From the NCBI RefSeq assembly GCF_900590755.1, contig NZ_UUOC01000047.1, positions 62,001-126,000 on the forward strand: DNA of 64,000 nt, read 5' to 3'. This document shows, one piece after another, positions 16,371 to 24,889 of this stretch (position 1 is the stretch's first letter; the number at the start of each line of letters is the position of its first letter). The translations under genes and the position numbers were made by a program. This DNA comes from Pseudomonas viridiflava. GTDB lineage: Bacteria > Pseudomonadota > Gammaproteobacteria > Pseudomonadales > Pseudomonadaceae. The notes beneath the pieces were generated by a model that worked only from the letters and a program-made list of their open reading frames with translations, had not been told where the DNA came from and did not search any database.

Positions 16371-16961
16371 TTAAGTTTCGGTAATACCTGCAAATTTCTC
16401 ACGTAATTTATCCAAAGCCCGCTTGTAGCGCATTTTCGTTGCGCTCAAGCCCATGTGCATGATGTCTGCGATCTCCTGAAACTCCAGTTCTGCTACGAAT
16501 CTCAGCACCAGAATCTCTCGATCAATCGGGTTCACATGCACAAGCCAGCGATCAAGTCCGCCCCGCTCTTCAGGTTTTGGCGTCTTCTCTTCGGACGCTT
16601 CCTCAAGTGGATCCAGACTCAGCGCGTCCATCAAGCGACGCTTACGCCGTTCCTTTCTGTACTGCGTGATGCATTCGTTATAGGTGATGCTGTAGAGCCA
16701 GGTTTTGAACTTCGATTTACCCTCGAAATTCTTCAAGCCATACAACACCTTAAGCATCACTTCCTGACAGACATCGTCAGCATCGCGATCGTTCCCTAAA
16801 TATCGTGCACAAACGTTAAATAATGTTCTCTGGTAGCGACGCATCAGCTCTTCGTAAGCCCGCGTCACGTGAAAAAGCTCGACATGCGCGCGCGCAACCA
16901 GCTCCTCATCCGAGAGCTCGCGGGGGTCGTAGCGCATCGATAGCGATTGGGGGTTATTCAA
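16371..16961 (-). CDS. sigX: ECF sigma factor SigX
   Basis: The 196-residue protein has sigma-70 region 2 (LMRRYQRTLFNVCARYLGND, then DDVCQEVMLKVL) and region 4 (LEFQEIADIMHMGLSATKMR). It is nearly identical to P. aeruginosa SigX, which directs genes of envelope homeostasis and fatty-acid synthesis, and partly oprF itself. The position between oprF and cmpX-crfX-cmaX is the conserved one. No dedicated anti-sigma gene is adjacent; the CmpX membrane protein upstream has been discussed as part of sensing envelope stress. Confidence 0.96.
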   Translation of the reverse strand: MNNPQSLSMRYDPRELSDEELVARAHVELFHVTRAYEELMRRYQRTLFNVCARYLGNDRDADDVCQEVMLKVLYGLKNFEGKSKFKTWLYSITYNECITQYRKERRKRRLMDALSLDPLEEASEEKTPKPEERGGLDRWLVHVNPIDREILVLRFVAELEFQEIADIMHMGLSATKMRYKRALDKLREKFAGITET

Positions 16962-17047
16962 AACAAGTCGTGCCGACAGTCAGGTCAATGGCCGCCACGG
17001 TCCGTATTCCGGAGATTCGTGGCGGCATAGAGTAGCAGGTTAGCCGA

Positions 17048-17878
17048 TTAACGGCTGCTCACTCGCTGCTCCAGAAGGACTCTGTTGGACAATGACACCA
17101 ACTCCCCTTCGTCTGTCAGCAGAGTGGTTTTCACCGTACCAATTTCTTCAATATGGCCTTCGACATCGCCCACACGCACTTGTTGCCCAACCTGATACAA
17201 CTCCCGCACATAAATACCCGCCAGGATCTGCCCGGCCAATTCACGACTTCCAAGCCCCATGGCCAGCGCAATCGCCAGACCAACGGTAATCAAAACGATC
17301 ACGATCACGTGGTTCAGCAGATCAGTCTTGACCTCAAGCTGACTGATTGCCACCGAAATACTGATGATGATCACCAGGCCCTGGGCAATGCGCCCCAGCC
17401 CGGCTGAATAATCGAGCCCTACACCTTCGGCAGCGCCGCGCACCAGGCCGTTGACCAATTGTGCCAGTAGAACCCCGACCAGCAGCACCAGTGCCGCGCC
17501 AAAGACTTTCGGCAGGTACAGCGCCAGCATGTCCAGCGTTGCGGAAACCCGCTCCAGACCCAGCGACTCGGCGGCCGAGACCAGAAAAATCAGCAACACG
17601 AACCAGTAGACGATCTTGCCAATCAGCGTCGAAATCGGCACCTGGATGCCTGCGCGGCTGATCAGCTTGGTCAGACCGGTCCCACCCATCAAGCGATCAA
17701 GACCCAGCTTGGCGAGCAATTTGGACAGCAACGTGTCGAGCAACTTGGCAACGACGAAGCCCAGCAACACCACAACCAGTGCGCCGAACAGGTTCGGGAT
17801 GAAGTTTGCAACTTTGGTCCACAATGCAGTCATTGCGGCAACCAGACTCTGAGTCCAGAGATCCAATTCCATGTTCAA
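17048..17878 (-). CDS. cmpX: Mechanosensitive-channel-like membrane protein CmpX
   Basis: The 276-residue protein has about five hydrophobic segments, starting with NLFGALVVVLLGFVVAKLLD, and a TM-helix/MscS-like repeat organisation (two 'LxxAGxxxP..LIGKIVYWFV'-type halves). The end is a short cytoplasmic beta domain (RVGDVEGHIEEIGTVKTTL), as in MscS channels. It overlaps crfX by four bases (17875-17878). In Pseudomonas cmpX is linked to envelope stress and SigX activity. Channel function is inferred from the fold. Confidence 0.85.
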   Translation of the reverse strand: MNMELDLWTQSLVAAMTALWTKVANFIPNLFGALVVVLLGFVVAKLLDTLLSKLLAKLGLDRLMGGTGLTKLISRAGIQVPISTLIGKIVYWFVLLIFLVSAAESLGLERVSATLDMLALYLPKVFGAALVLLVGVLLAQLVNGLVRGAAEGVGLDYSAGLGRIAQGLVIIISISVAISQLEVKTDLLNHVIVIVLITVGLAIALAMGLGSRELAGQILAGIYVRELYQVGQQVRVGDVEGHIEEIGTVKTTLLTDEGELVSLSNRVLLEQRVSSR

Positions 17879-18123
17879 TCAGCCTTATCGACAGGACGAG
17901 CAGTAGATTTCTTGAGGCGTGAAACCGGTGCGACGTGGGCAGAACCGTTGTTCAGGGCAATCATCATCGCCTCCGACCAGCGACCCAACAGACTGAACAA
18001 CACACCCGCGCCGACCTGGCGATTGGCGGTTTTCAGAACGCGCCCCAGACACGCGTCATCATCCCGGCTGGAGGATGACGATTTCAGCATGTCACGTAAA
18101 GATTCTTCAAACGGATCGTGCAT
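17875..18123 (-). CDS. crfX: CrfX protein
   Basis: An 82-residue protein starting MHDPFEESLRDMLKSSSSSR; the ATG at 18123 is preceded by GAGAGG. It has a short hydrophobic or amphipathic centre (VGAGVLFSLLGRWSEAMMIAL) and a basic tail (RLKKSTARPVDKAD). It belongs to the conserved small gene between cmaX and cmpX, named crfX (cmpX-related factor) in P. aeruginosa and P. fluorescens. Its biochemical role is unknown. The four-base overlap with cmpX indicates coupling. Confidence 0.8.
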   Translation of the reverse strand: MHDPFEESLRDMLKSSSSSRDDDACLGRVLKTANRQVGAGVLFSLLGRWSEAMMIALNNGSAHVAPVSRLKKSTARPVDKAD

Positions 18124-18211
18124 CAGGCACCTCTCGTAACGTCCAGCAAAGACGCGAGCCAATCTGGACGAGTCACAAAGCGATCACCAGCCATTGTTGA
18201 AAATGTCATCG

Positions 18212-19207
18212 TTACACCCAACGCAAGCGTCTAAACAGCCACCATTGCCCCAACGCGACACCGGCAATCAACACGCACGCCACCAGAAATCCGTAGGGGC
18301 TGGATGAGCCGGGAATACCACCAACGTTGATACCCAACAAACCCGTCAAAAAACTCATAGGCAGGAAGATTCCGGTGATGATGCCGAAGCGATACATGGT
18401 GCGGTTCATGCGCTCGCGCAGGCGTCGGTCTTCGGACTCAAGCACCAGCCCCACTCGCTCTCGGGTCAGTTCCAGCTCTTCCAGGTAGCGCGTCAGGCTG
18501 TTGTTCAGCTCGTTCCAGTAGTCGGCGTCATCTTCGACAAACCAGGGTAATTTGCTGCGACTGAGCTGACCGTATATGTCCCGCTGTGGCCCCAGAAACC
18601 TTCGCAACCCGGCGGCTCGACGACGGATATGCAACATCTGCCCGTGATCGGGGGTATACCGTTCGTCGGCATCTATTTTTTCTTCCTCCTCATCCACCGC
18701 TTCGGTGAGGTCCCCGACCAGCGCCTGGACCTTGTCGGTCAGGTATTGAGCCAGGTAGAGGATGAGTTCGGAGGCGGTTTTCGGGCCTTTGCCTTCGTTT
18801 AACTGTTCGATGAGTTCATCAGTGGCGCGTAATGGCCGCAAACGCAGAGAAATGACCTGCTGCGTTGCCGCAAAAATCCGCACCGAGACCATGTCTTCCG
18901 GCTCGGCGCCGGGGTTGAGATTCACCCCGCGCAGGAACAGCAGCAGTTTTTCATCCGGCAACGGCAGCAGGCGCGGACGGGTGTTCTCCTCAAGCAGCAG
19001 ATCGCAGGCGAACTCACTCAAACCACTGGCGGTGCGCAGCCAGCTGTGGGTTTGCGGGTGGCCCCGGTCCCAATGCAGCCAGACACTTTCGTGTGGCTGC
19101 AGCTGCAGGCAATCCAGTTCGGTGCGGGCGATGAAACGTGCCCCACCCTTCCCGTCCAATACGAGGGCATGGACCAGCCCCCACTGCGCATTTGTTTCAT
19201 CAAACAT
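18212..19207 (-). CDS. cmaX: CorA/ZntB-type membrane transporter CmaX
   Basis: The 331-residue protein has a large soluble N-terminal alpha/beta domain, long charged helices (about residues 145-280, with DEEEEKIDADERYTPDHGQM) and two C-terminal membrane helices. Between these helices, GLLGINVGGIPG matches the G-x-N pore-entrance loop of the CorA family (GMN in CorA, here GIN as in many ZntB-type proteins). A divalent cation is the likely substrate. It is the third conserved gene downstream of rraA and upstream of crfX/cmpX. Confidence 0.85.
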   Translation of the reverse strand: MFDETNAQWGLVHALVLDGKGGARFIARTELDCLQLQPHESVWLHWDRGHPQTHSWLRTASGLSEFACDLLLEENTRPRLLPLPDEKLLLFLRGVNLNPGAEPEDMVSVRIFAATQQVISLRLRPLRATDELIEQLNEGKGPKTASELILYLAQYLTDKVQALVGDLTEAVDEEEEKIDADERYTPDHGQMLHIRRRAAGLRRFLGPQRDIYGQLSRSKLPWFVEDDADYWNELNNSLTRYLEELELTRERVGLVLESEDRRLRERMNRTMYRFGIITGIFLPMSFLTGLLGINVGGIPGSSSPYGFLVACVLIAGVALGQWWLFRRLRWV

Positions 19208-19218
19208 CAGAACTTCGC

Positions 19219-19707
19219 TTATTCCGGCATTTTCAGGGGGGATGGAGAGACGATGATGCCGTTGTTATCGGCGTACACATACTCACCGGGCCGGAAAGTC
19301 ACGCCCGCAAACGTCACTGCCAAATCCAGATCGCCAGCGCCGCGCCTGTTGGAGCGCAATGGATGGCTGGCCAGGGCCTGCACGCCCAAATCAGTTTGCG
19401 CCAGCATGTCCACATCTCGAACGCAGCCATAGATCACCACACCCTGCCAGCCGTTATGCGCAGCCCGCTCGGCAATCATGTCGCCAAGCAAGGCGCAGCG
19501 CAGGGATCCCCCACCGTCCACGACCAGCACTTTGCCTGAACCATCCAGCTCGGCCAGCTCCTTGACTCGGGAGTTGTCCTCGAAGCACTTGACGGTCACG
19601 ATCTGGCCGCCGAACGAGTCACGGCCGCCGAAATTGCTGAACATCGGTTCGACGACCTGAATCAGGTCCGGGTAGGCATCGCATAAATCTGGAGTGATGT
19701 AGTGCAT
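19219..19707 (-). CDS. rraA: RraA, regulator of RNase E activity
   Basis: A 162-residue protein of the RraA family. RraA forms trimeric rings that bind RNase E and slow mRNA decay. It has the conserved GDMIAERAAHNGWQGVVIYG and CVRDVDML blocks. The D-X20-R-D core shared with related aldolases is present, but the acidic residue that normally follows at R-D-X2-E/D is Met here, in line with a regulatory rather than aldolase role. It starts 32 bases before an intergenic stretch containing the hydrolase end, and is followed closely by cmaX (11 bases). Confidence 0.9.
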   Translation of the reverse strand: MHYITPDLCDAYPDLIQVVEPMFSNFGGRDSFGGQIVTVKCFEDNSRVKELAELDGSGKVLVVDGGGSLRCALLGDMIAERAAHNGWQGVVIYGCVRDVDMLAQTDLGVQALASHPLRSNRRGAGDLDLAVTFAGVTFRPGEYVYADNNGIIVSPSPLKMPE

Positions 19708-19829
19708 GACGTAACTCCTGTAGGCGAAAGATCAATTGCTTGGCTAACTGGAACACCCAGCTTAGCTGGCCGTTCGCGAAGCTGGGTCGTAGCTTAGTCG
19801 CAACCCCTGCTCAGCGAAATCCCTCAAAG

Positions 19830-20822
19830 TCAGTCAACCGCAGCCATCTGCGCTTGCGACAGCTCTGGTACAGCCAGGGAGCCCTGGTTCAGCCAGCCTG
19901 CCACCAGCGGCCAGACCTCGCGCTGCGCGCTTTTGCTGACCAGCATTTGCACATGATCGAAGTTATCGCTGAAACCCTGCTCGCGCCCCAGACAGAGGAA
20001 CGTACGCTGCCCGGAGCCAATCTGGTCGAAGAGCTTGCGGCAGGCCCACTCCGGATCCTGAAAGTCGCCCGCAGCGGCCACGGCCAGGACCGGGACTTCA
20101 ACCTTGGCCAGCCCGGCCCACCAATCAGTCTCACGATCCCCGAACCGGCCGAACAGACCGTGCCAGCGCAGGCTTTCCAACACCAGTCCGATGGGCTCGT
20201 CCTCCGGACCACGCTTGAAACGCGGGCCGGAGATGTGGTCGAAAGGCTTGAGCATCAAACGTGCAGCCCATTGCACCGGCGGGATTTTCAACGGCCAATA
20301 GTCGCGACTGACCTGGCTGCCGAACATCGCCACCGATGCAGCGCCCGCAGGACCGAGATATTCCCCGCCCAATGCCGCCGCGAGTGTGGTGCCGCCCAGG
20401 GAGTGGCCGATCCAGTGTGGGATCTGGCCACTCTGCTCGCGCACAAACGCCGCAATGGCCGGCACATCGTAACGGGCGTAATCGGCGACCCGGTTATAGC
20501 GGTAAGCCTGATTGCGCGCCGACAGACCGTGCCCGCGCATTTCCGGGATCCACACATCAAACCCGGCGCGCGCCAGATAAGCGCCCAGGCCAATGCCCTT
20601 GGGGGAGTACCAGAAACGCCGATTGGAAAAGCTGCCGTGCAGCAAAATGACCGGCACCCCGCGCACGTCAGGCTGCGCCACAAGCCCCAGGCGAGTGACG
20701 GCGATTTCAACACTGTAATCAGGGCTGTTGGCGGGCTTGAGGCGGTATACGTCCTCGATCAGATCGCCACAACGCTCGGCACTGATCAAAGCCACGGGAA
20801 AGAGATTGCTGCTGCTTTGCAT
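19830..20822 (-). CDS. Alpha/beta hydrolase
   Basis: The 330-residue protein has the alpha/beta hydrolase core: oxyanion-hole region LLHGSFSNRR at about 60-69, nucleophile elbow G-H-S141-L-G, and a late acid/His region (AAAGDFQDPEW and DNFDHVQM). Lipase/esterase activity is likely, perhaps on a polyhydroxyalkanoate-like or lipid ester; the substrate is unknown. I chose the ATG at 20822; a TTG nine bases earlier is possible, and neither has a strong ribosome-binding site. It sits in the gap between rraA and ppsA, as in P. aeruginosa. Confidence 0.8.
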   Translation of the reverse strand: MQSSSNLFPVALISAERCGDLIEDVYRLKPANSPDYSVEIAVTRLGLVAQPDVRGVPVILLHGSFSNRRFWYSPKGIGLGAYLARAGFDVWIPEMRGHGLSARNQAYRYNRVADYARYDVPAIAAFVREQSGQIPHWIGHSLGGTTLAAALGGEYLGPAGAASVAMFGSQVSRDYWPLKIPPVQWAARLMLKPFDHISGPRFKRGPEDEPIGLVLESLRWHGLFGRFGDRETDWWAGLAKVEVPVLAVAAAGDFQDPEWACRKLFDQIGSGQRTFLCLGREQGFSDNFDHVQMLVSKSAQREVWPLVAGWLNQGSLAVPELSQAQMAAVD

Positions 20823-20873
20823 ATTGCTCAAACGATAGAAGGACGGCTCACGAGAACCGTTCGGGTAAACATG

Positions 20874-20910
20874 AAAAAGCCCCGATCTGCCGGCTAGACA
20901 GATCGGGGCC
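20874..20910 (-). terminator. ppsA terminator
   Basis: GCCCCGATCTG / CAGATCGGGGC (20879-20889, 20899-20909) form an 11-bp stem. On the minus strand it is followed by TTTTT, 14 bases after the ppsA stop. Confidence 0.92.
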
Positions 20911-20923
20911 TCACTCGATCAGA

Positions 20924-23299
20924 TCAGACAGGCGCCTGAGCTTCTGCCAGGAAGAACCAGGTTTCCAGGACGGAATCGGGGTTCAACGAAACGCTTTCAA
21001 TGCCTTGATCCATCAACCAGCGCGCCAGATCAGGGTGGTCCGAAGGGCCCTGACCACAGATGCCGATGTACTTACCGGCTTTATTACAAGCCTGGATTGC
21101 ATTGGACAGCAGCTTCTTCACCGCCGGGTTACGCTCATCGAACAGATGGGCGATCACCCCGGAGTCACGGTCCAGGCCCAGCGTCAGCTGAGTCAGGTCG
21201 TTGGAACCGATGGAGAAGCCGTCGAAGTACTCAAGGAACTCTTCAGCCAGAATTGCGTTGGACGGCAGTTCGCACATCATGATGATGCGCAAACCGTTTT
21301 CACCGCGCTTGAGGCCATTCTCGGCCAGCAGATCGATCACCTGGCTCGCTTCGCCCAGAGTCCGCACGAACGGCACCATGATCTCGACGTTGGTCAGGCC
21401 CATTTCCTCACGCACACGCTTGAGGGCACGGCATTCCAGCTCAAAGCAATCACGGAAGTTTTCGCTGATGTAGCGCGAAGCACCCCGGAAGCCAAGCATC
21501 GGGTTTTCTTCTTCCGGCTCGTACATCTTGCCGCCGATGAGGTTGGCGTATTCGTTGGACTTGAAGTCCGACAGACGCACGATGACCTTTTTCGGGGTGA
21601 ACGCGGCAGCCAGGGTGCTGATGCCTTCGACCAGTTTCTCGACATAGAAGCCAACCGGATCGTCGTAGCCGGCGATGCGCTTGTCGACGCTGTCTTTGAT
21701 GTCCTGGGGCAGGCTGTCGTAGTTGAGCAGCGCCTTGGGATGCACGCCGATCATGCGGTTGATGATGAATTCCAGACGCGCCAGACCGACACCGGCGTTG
21801 GGCAACTGAGCAAAATCGAACGCCCGGTCCGGGTTGCCGACGTTCATCATGATCTTGAACGGCAGATCAGGCATGGCATCGACCGAGTTGGTCTTGATGT
21901 CAAAGCCCAGCTCGCCTTCGAAGATGTAGCCGGTGTCACCTTCGGCACAGGAAACCGTCACGCCCTGCCCGTCCTGCAGCAGCTGGGTGGCGTTGCCACA
22001 GCCCACTACGGCCGGAATACCCAGCTCGCGAGCGATGATCGCTGCGTGACAGGTACGACCGCCACGGTTAGTGACGATGGCGCTGGCGCGCTTCATGACC
22101 GGTTCCCAGTCCGGGTCGGTCATGTCGGAAACCAGAACGTCGCCCGGCTGGACCTTGTCCATTTCCGAAACGTCTTTGATGATCCTGACCTTGCCTGCGC
22201 CGATTCGCTGGCCGATTGCACGGCCTTCCACCAGCACGGTGCCGGTTTCCTTGAGCAGGTAACGCTCCATGACGTTGTCCTGAGCGCGGCTTTTCACGGT
22301 TTCCGGGCGCGCCTGGACGATGTACAGCTTGCCATCGTCGCCGTCTTTGGCCCACTCGATGTCCATCGGAGCCTTGTAGTGTTTCTCGATGATCATCGCC
22401 TGTTTAGCCAGTTCGGAGACTTCCTCGTCACTCAGGCAGAAACGGGCGCGTTCGGCTGGCTCGACGTCCACGGTTTTCACCGAGCGACCGGCCTTGGCTT
22501 CGTCACCGTAGATCATCTTGATCGCCTTGCTACCCAGGTTACGGCGCAGGATGGCCGGACGACCTGCAGCAAGGGTGTGTTTGTGTACGTAGAATTCGTC
22601 AGGGTTGACTGCGCCCTGCACCACGGTTTCGCCCAGGCCGTAAGCGCCGGTGATGAACACCACGTCACGGAAGCCGGATTCAGTATCCAGGGTGAACATC
22701 ACGCCTGCGGTGCCGGTCTCGGAACGGACCATGCGCTGCACGCCGGCCGAGAGGGCCACCAGCTTGTGGTCGAAGCCCTGATGCACGCGATAGGAAATGG
22801 CCCGGTCGTTGAACAGCGAGGCAAACACTTCCTTGGCCGCACGGATGACGTTTTCGACGCCGCGGATATTAAGGAAGGTTTCCTGCTGACCGGCGAAGGA
22901 GGCATCCGGAAGGTCTTCAGCGGTGGCGGAAGAACGCACGGCAACGGCCAGATTCGGATTACCTGCCGACAGTTCGGCAAAAGCGGTGCGAATCTCGGCG
23001 TTGAGCTTCTCGGGGAACTCGGCTTCCATGATCCACTGACGAATCTGCGCGCCGGTTTTGGCCAGTGCGTTGACATCGTCGACATCAAGAGCGTCCAGAG
23101 CTGCGTGGATCTGATCGTTCAGACCACTCAACTCAAGAAAATCACGGTAGGCCTGAGCCGTAGTGGCGAAGCCACCGGGCACCGAAACGCCAGCACCTGC
23201 AAGGTTGCTGATCATTTCGCCGAGGGATGCGTTCTTGCCTCCCACATGCTCCACATCATGGACGCCGAGCTTATCGAGGGAAACTACGTACTCTACCAA
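20924..23299 (-). CDS. ppsA: Phosphoenolpyruvate synthase
   Basis: The 791-residue enzyme converts pyruvate, ATP and water to PEP, AMP and phosphate for gluconeogenesis. Domain order is ATP-grasp (GGKNASLGEMI near residue 20), phosphohistidine domain with catalytic His418 in GGRTCHAAIIARELG, and PEP-binding TIM barrel (IMMCELPSNAI, GFSIGSNDLTQLTLGLDRDS). The start is a TTG at 23299: GGAG lies 8 bases before it, and the resulting (M)VEYVVSLDKLG is the conserved N-terminus and length. The upstream in-frame ATG would add 44 unrelated residues. Its regulator ppsR is divergent. Confidence 0.95.
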   Translation of the reverse strand: MVEYVVSLDKLGVHDVEHVGGKNASLGEMISNLAGAGVSVPGGFATTAQAYRDFLELSGLNDQIHAALDALDVDDVNALAKTGAQIRQWIMEAEFPEKLNAEIRTAFAELSAGNPNLAVAVRSSATAEDLPDASFAGQQETFLNIRGVENVIRAAKEVFASLFNDRAISYRVHQGFDHKLVALSAGVQRMVRSETGTAGVMFTLDTESGFRDVVFITGAYGLGETVVQGAVNPDEFYVHKHTLAAGRPAILRRNLGSKAIKMIYGDEAKAGRSVKTVDVEPAERARFCLSDEEVSELAKQAMIIEKHYKAPMDIEWAKDGDDGKLYIVQARPETVKSRAQDNVMERYLLKETGTVLVEGRAIGQRIGAGKVRIIKDVSEMDKVQPGDVLVSDMTDPDWEPVMKRASAIVTNRGGRTCHAAIIARELGIPAVVGCGNATQLLQDGQGVTVSCAEGDTGYIFEGELGFDIKTNSVDAMPDLPFKIMMNVGNPDRAFDFAQLPNAGVGLARLEFIINRMIGVHPKALLNYDSLPQDIKDSVDKRIAGYDDPVGFYVEKLVEGISTLAAAFTPKKVIVRLSDFKSNEYANLIGGKMYEPEEENPMLGFRGASRYISENFRDCFELECRALKRVREEMGLTNVEIMVPFVRTLGEASQVIDLLAENGLKRGENGLRIIMMCELPSNAILAEEFLEYFDGFSIGSNDLTQLTLGLDRDSGVIAHLFDERNPAVKKLLSNAIQACNKAGKYIGICGQGPSDHPDLARWLMDQGIESVSLNPDSVLETWFFLAEAQAPV

Positions 23300-23460
23300 G
23301 GTGATCTCTCCACTAACTGTGTTTGTTGTTGGGAAAAGCTCAGTTGTAAGGCCAAGTGCTATGCCGGCCCTTGAAAAAATTTGCGAATGCCGGTCACTCA
23401 GGCCCGCAAGCGCGCCTATGATATCCAACAATCGTCACCAGCTTAAGGCCAAAGGCGCAA

Positions 23461-24279
23461 ATGAAACGATCCGCTTTCTTCATCTCCGACGGCACCGGGA
23501 TTACTGCCGAGACCCTTGGCCAAAGCCTCTTGGCACAATTTGAGAACATCACGTTCAACAAGTTCACCAGGCCCTATATCGACAGCGTCGAGAAAGCGCG
23601 GGCGATGGTACAACAAATCAACAATGCCGCCGACAAGGACGATGTCAGGCCGATCATCTTCGATACCATCGTCAACCAGGAAATCCGCGAGATCCTGGCC
23701 ACGTCCAATGGCTTCATGATCGACATCTTCTCGACCTTTCTGGCCCCGCTGGAGCAAGAGCTTAGTTCACACTCCTCCTACTCGGTGGGCAAATCGCATT
23801 CTATCGGTCACAACTCCAATTACATGGAGCGCATCGAGGCGGTCAACTTCGCGCTGGACAACGACGACGGCGCTCGCACTCATTATTACGACAAAGCCGA
23901 CATCATTCTGGTGGGTGTTTCCCGCTGCGGCAAAACCCCGACCTGCCTGTACATGGCCATGCAGTTCGGCATCCGCGCCGCCAATTACCCGCTGACCGAA
24001 GACGACATGGAACGCCTGCAACTGCCCAATGCGCTCAAGGAGCACCGTAGCAAGTTATTCGGCCTGACCATTGACCCAGATCGCCTGACCGCCATTCGCC
24101 ACGAACGCAAACCCAACAGCCGCTACTCCAGCTACGCCCAGTGCGAATTCGAAGTCCGTGAGGTGGAAAGCCTGTTCCGCCGCGAGAACATCCCGAACAT
24201 CAACTCCACCCACTTCTCTGTAGAGGAAATCTCCGCCAAGGTGCTGGTAGAAAAAGGGGTTGAGCGCAGATTCAAATAG
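23461..24279 (+). CDS. ppsR: PEP synthase regulatory kinase/pyrophosphorylase
   Basis: A 272-residue DUF299-family protein that inactivates PpsA by ADP-dependent phosphorylation of a threonine and reactivates it by phosphate-dependent removal. The P-loop-like GVSRCGKTPTCLYMA at about residues 151-165 is the family signature; the N-terminus KRSAFFISDGTGITAET is also characteristic. It is divergent from ppsA with a 161-base shared control region, the standard arrangement in Pseudomonas. Confidence 0.95.
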   Translation: MKRSAFFISDGTGITAETLGQSLLAQFENITFNKFTRPYIDSVEKARAMVQQINNAADKDDVRPIIFDTIVNQEIREILATSNGFMIDIFSTFLAPLEQELSSHSSYSVGKSHSIGHNSNYMERIEAVNFALDNDDGARTHYYDKADIILVGVSRCGKTPTCLYMAMQFGIRAANYPLTEDDMERLQLPNALKEHRSKLFGLTIDPDRLTAIRHERKPNSRYSSYAQCEFEVREVESLFRRENIPNINSTHFSVEEISAKVLVEKGVERRFK

Positions 24280-24475
24280 GCTCCGGCCTGTAGAAACTGA
24301 CCGAGTTTATGAGGGCTGTGGAGCGTTATGCGCATGCCTCCAGAATCAAAAAGCATGGTGTGAGTCAGGAATAGAGTCATGCTGGAAAAATCTGCAAAGC
24401 AGATTTGCTTTTGGTTTTCCTGTCACGATTTCACGGACACCGCCAAACGCGCGTCGGGAGGCTGAGTGGAGGTGT

Positions 24476-24590
24476 CGTGGTGTGGGTCGCTCGGCATGGA
24501 TGCCGAGCGAGCGCCGCTGGGCCAGGGATGGCCCTTCGGCGCGTGCCCACACCACGGCACCGGAGCGAAGGAACCCCTGCGGGGCAGGGG
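24476..24590. repeat. Branched multi-hairpin element
   Basis: An outer 11-bp stem CGTGGTGTGGG / CCCACACCACG (24476-24486, 24546-24556) encloses two hairpins: GCTCGGCAT-gg-ATGCCGAGC (24489-24508) and GGGCCA-ggga-TGGCCC (24519-24534). A third hairpin CCCCTGC-ggg-GCAGGGG (24574-24590) follows. All stems are perfect. The arrangement is that of a three-way junction in RNA or single-stranded DNA. Confidence 0.75.
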
Positions 24591-24762
24591 CTGACGCCAG
24601 CGCAACGGTTTTGGTCTGCTCCAAAAAACAAGAGCGCCCAAACAAAAGTGACCCGGCCGTCAGGACGGAACCAGACTCAGCAGCGCAAAAATGCTGTTGT
24701 TGCCACCCGATTCAAGGCGCAGGCTTTAATTTCGTCCCAAATGTCGCCATACCAGGCGCGCA

Positions 24763-24843
24763 CGAGCAATGCGAGGCCGCGATGGCGGTGCATCAGACAC
24801 ACCGCATTCGCGACCGTCGTAACCTCCGATTGCTCCTACAGGA
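24763..24843. repeat. Degenerate REP-type repeat
   Basis: The right half 'cagacacaccgcattcgcgaccgtcgtaacc...gctcctacagg' matches the other REP-type copies; the left arm (acgagcaatgcgaggccgcg) has lost the usual gtaggagctgccg. It lies just after the end of the TonB receptor gene. Confidence 0.55.
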
Positions 24844-24889
24844 ATCTGTGCTCCGGACCTGACAAACCCGGCCAGTCAAAACAGCGCTA

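Larger units (their letters stand above)
24280..24889. other. 610-base non-coding region with dispersed repeats
   Basis: No credible gene is seen; the frames on both strands have composition set by inverted repeats. It holds a multi-hairpin element (24476-24590), a downstream 'gtgacccggccgtcagg' stretch that I recognise as part of a dispersed sequence common in pseudomonads, and a degenerate REP-type copy near 24763-24843. Confidence 0.55.

Noticed and set aside
15238..16374. 378-aa plus-strand frame opposite oprF
   Set aside because: Shadow of oprF; Val/Ala-rich without motif.
21005..23374. 789-aa plus-strand open frame opposite ppsA
   Set aside because: Antisense shadow of a highly conserved enzyme; composition rich in His/Gln/Val as expected of such frames.
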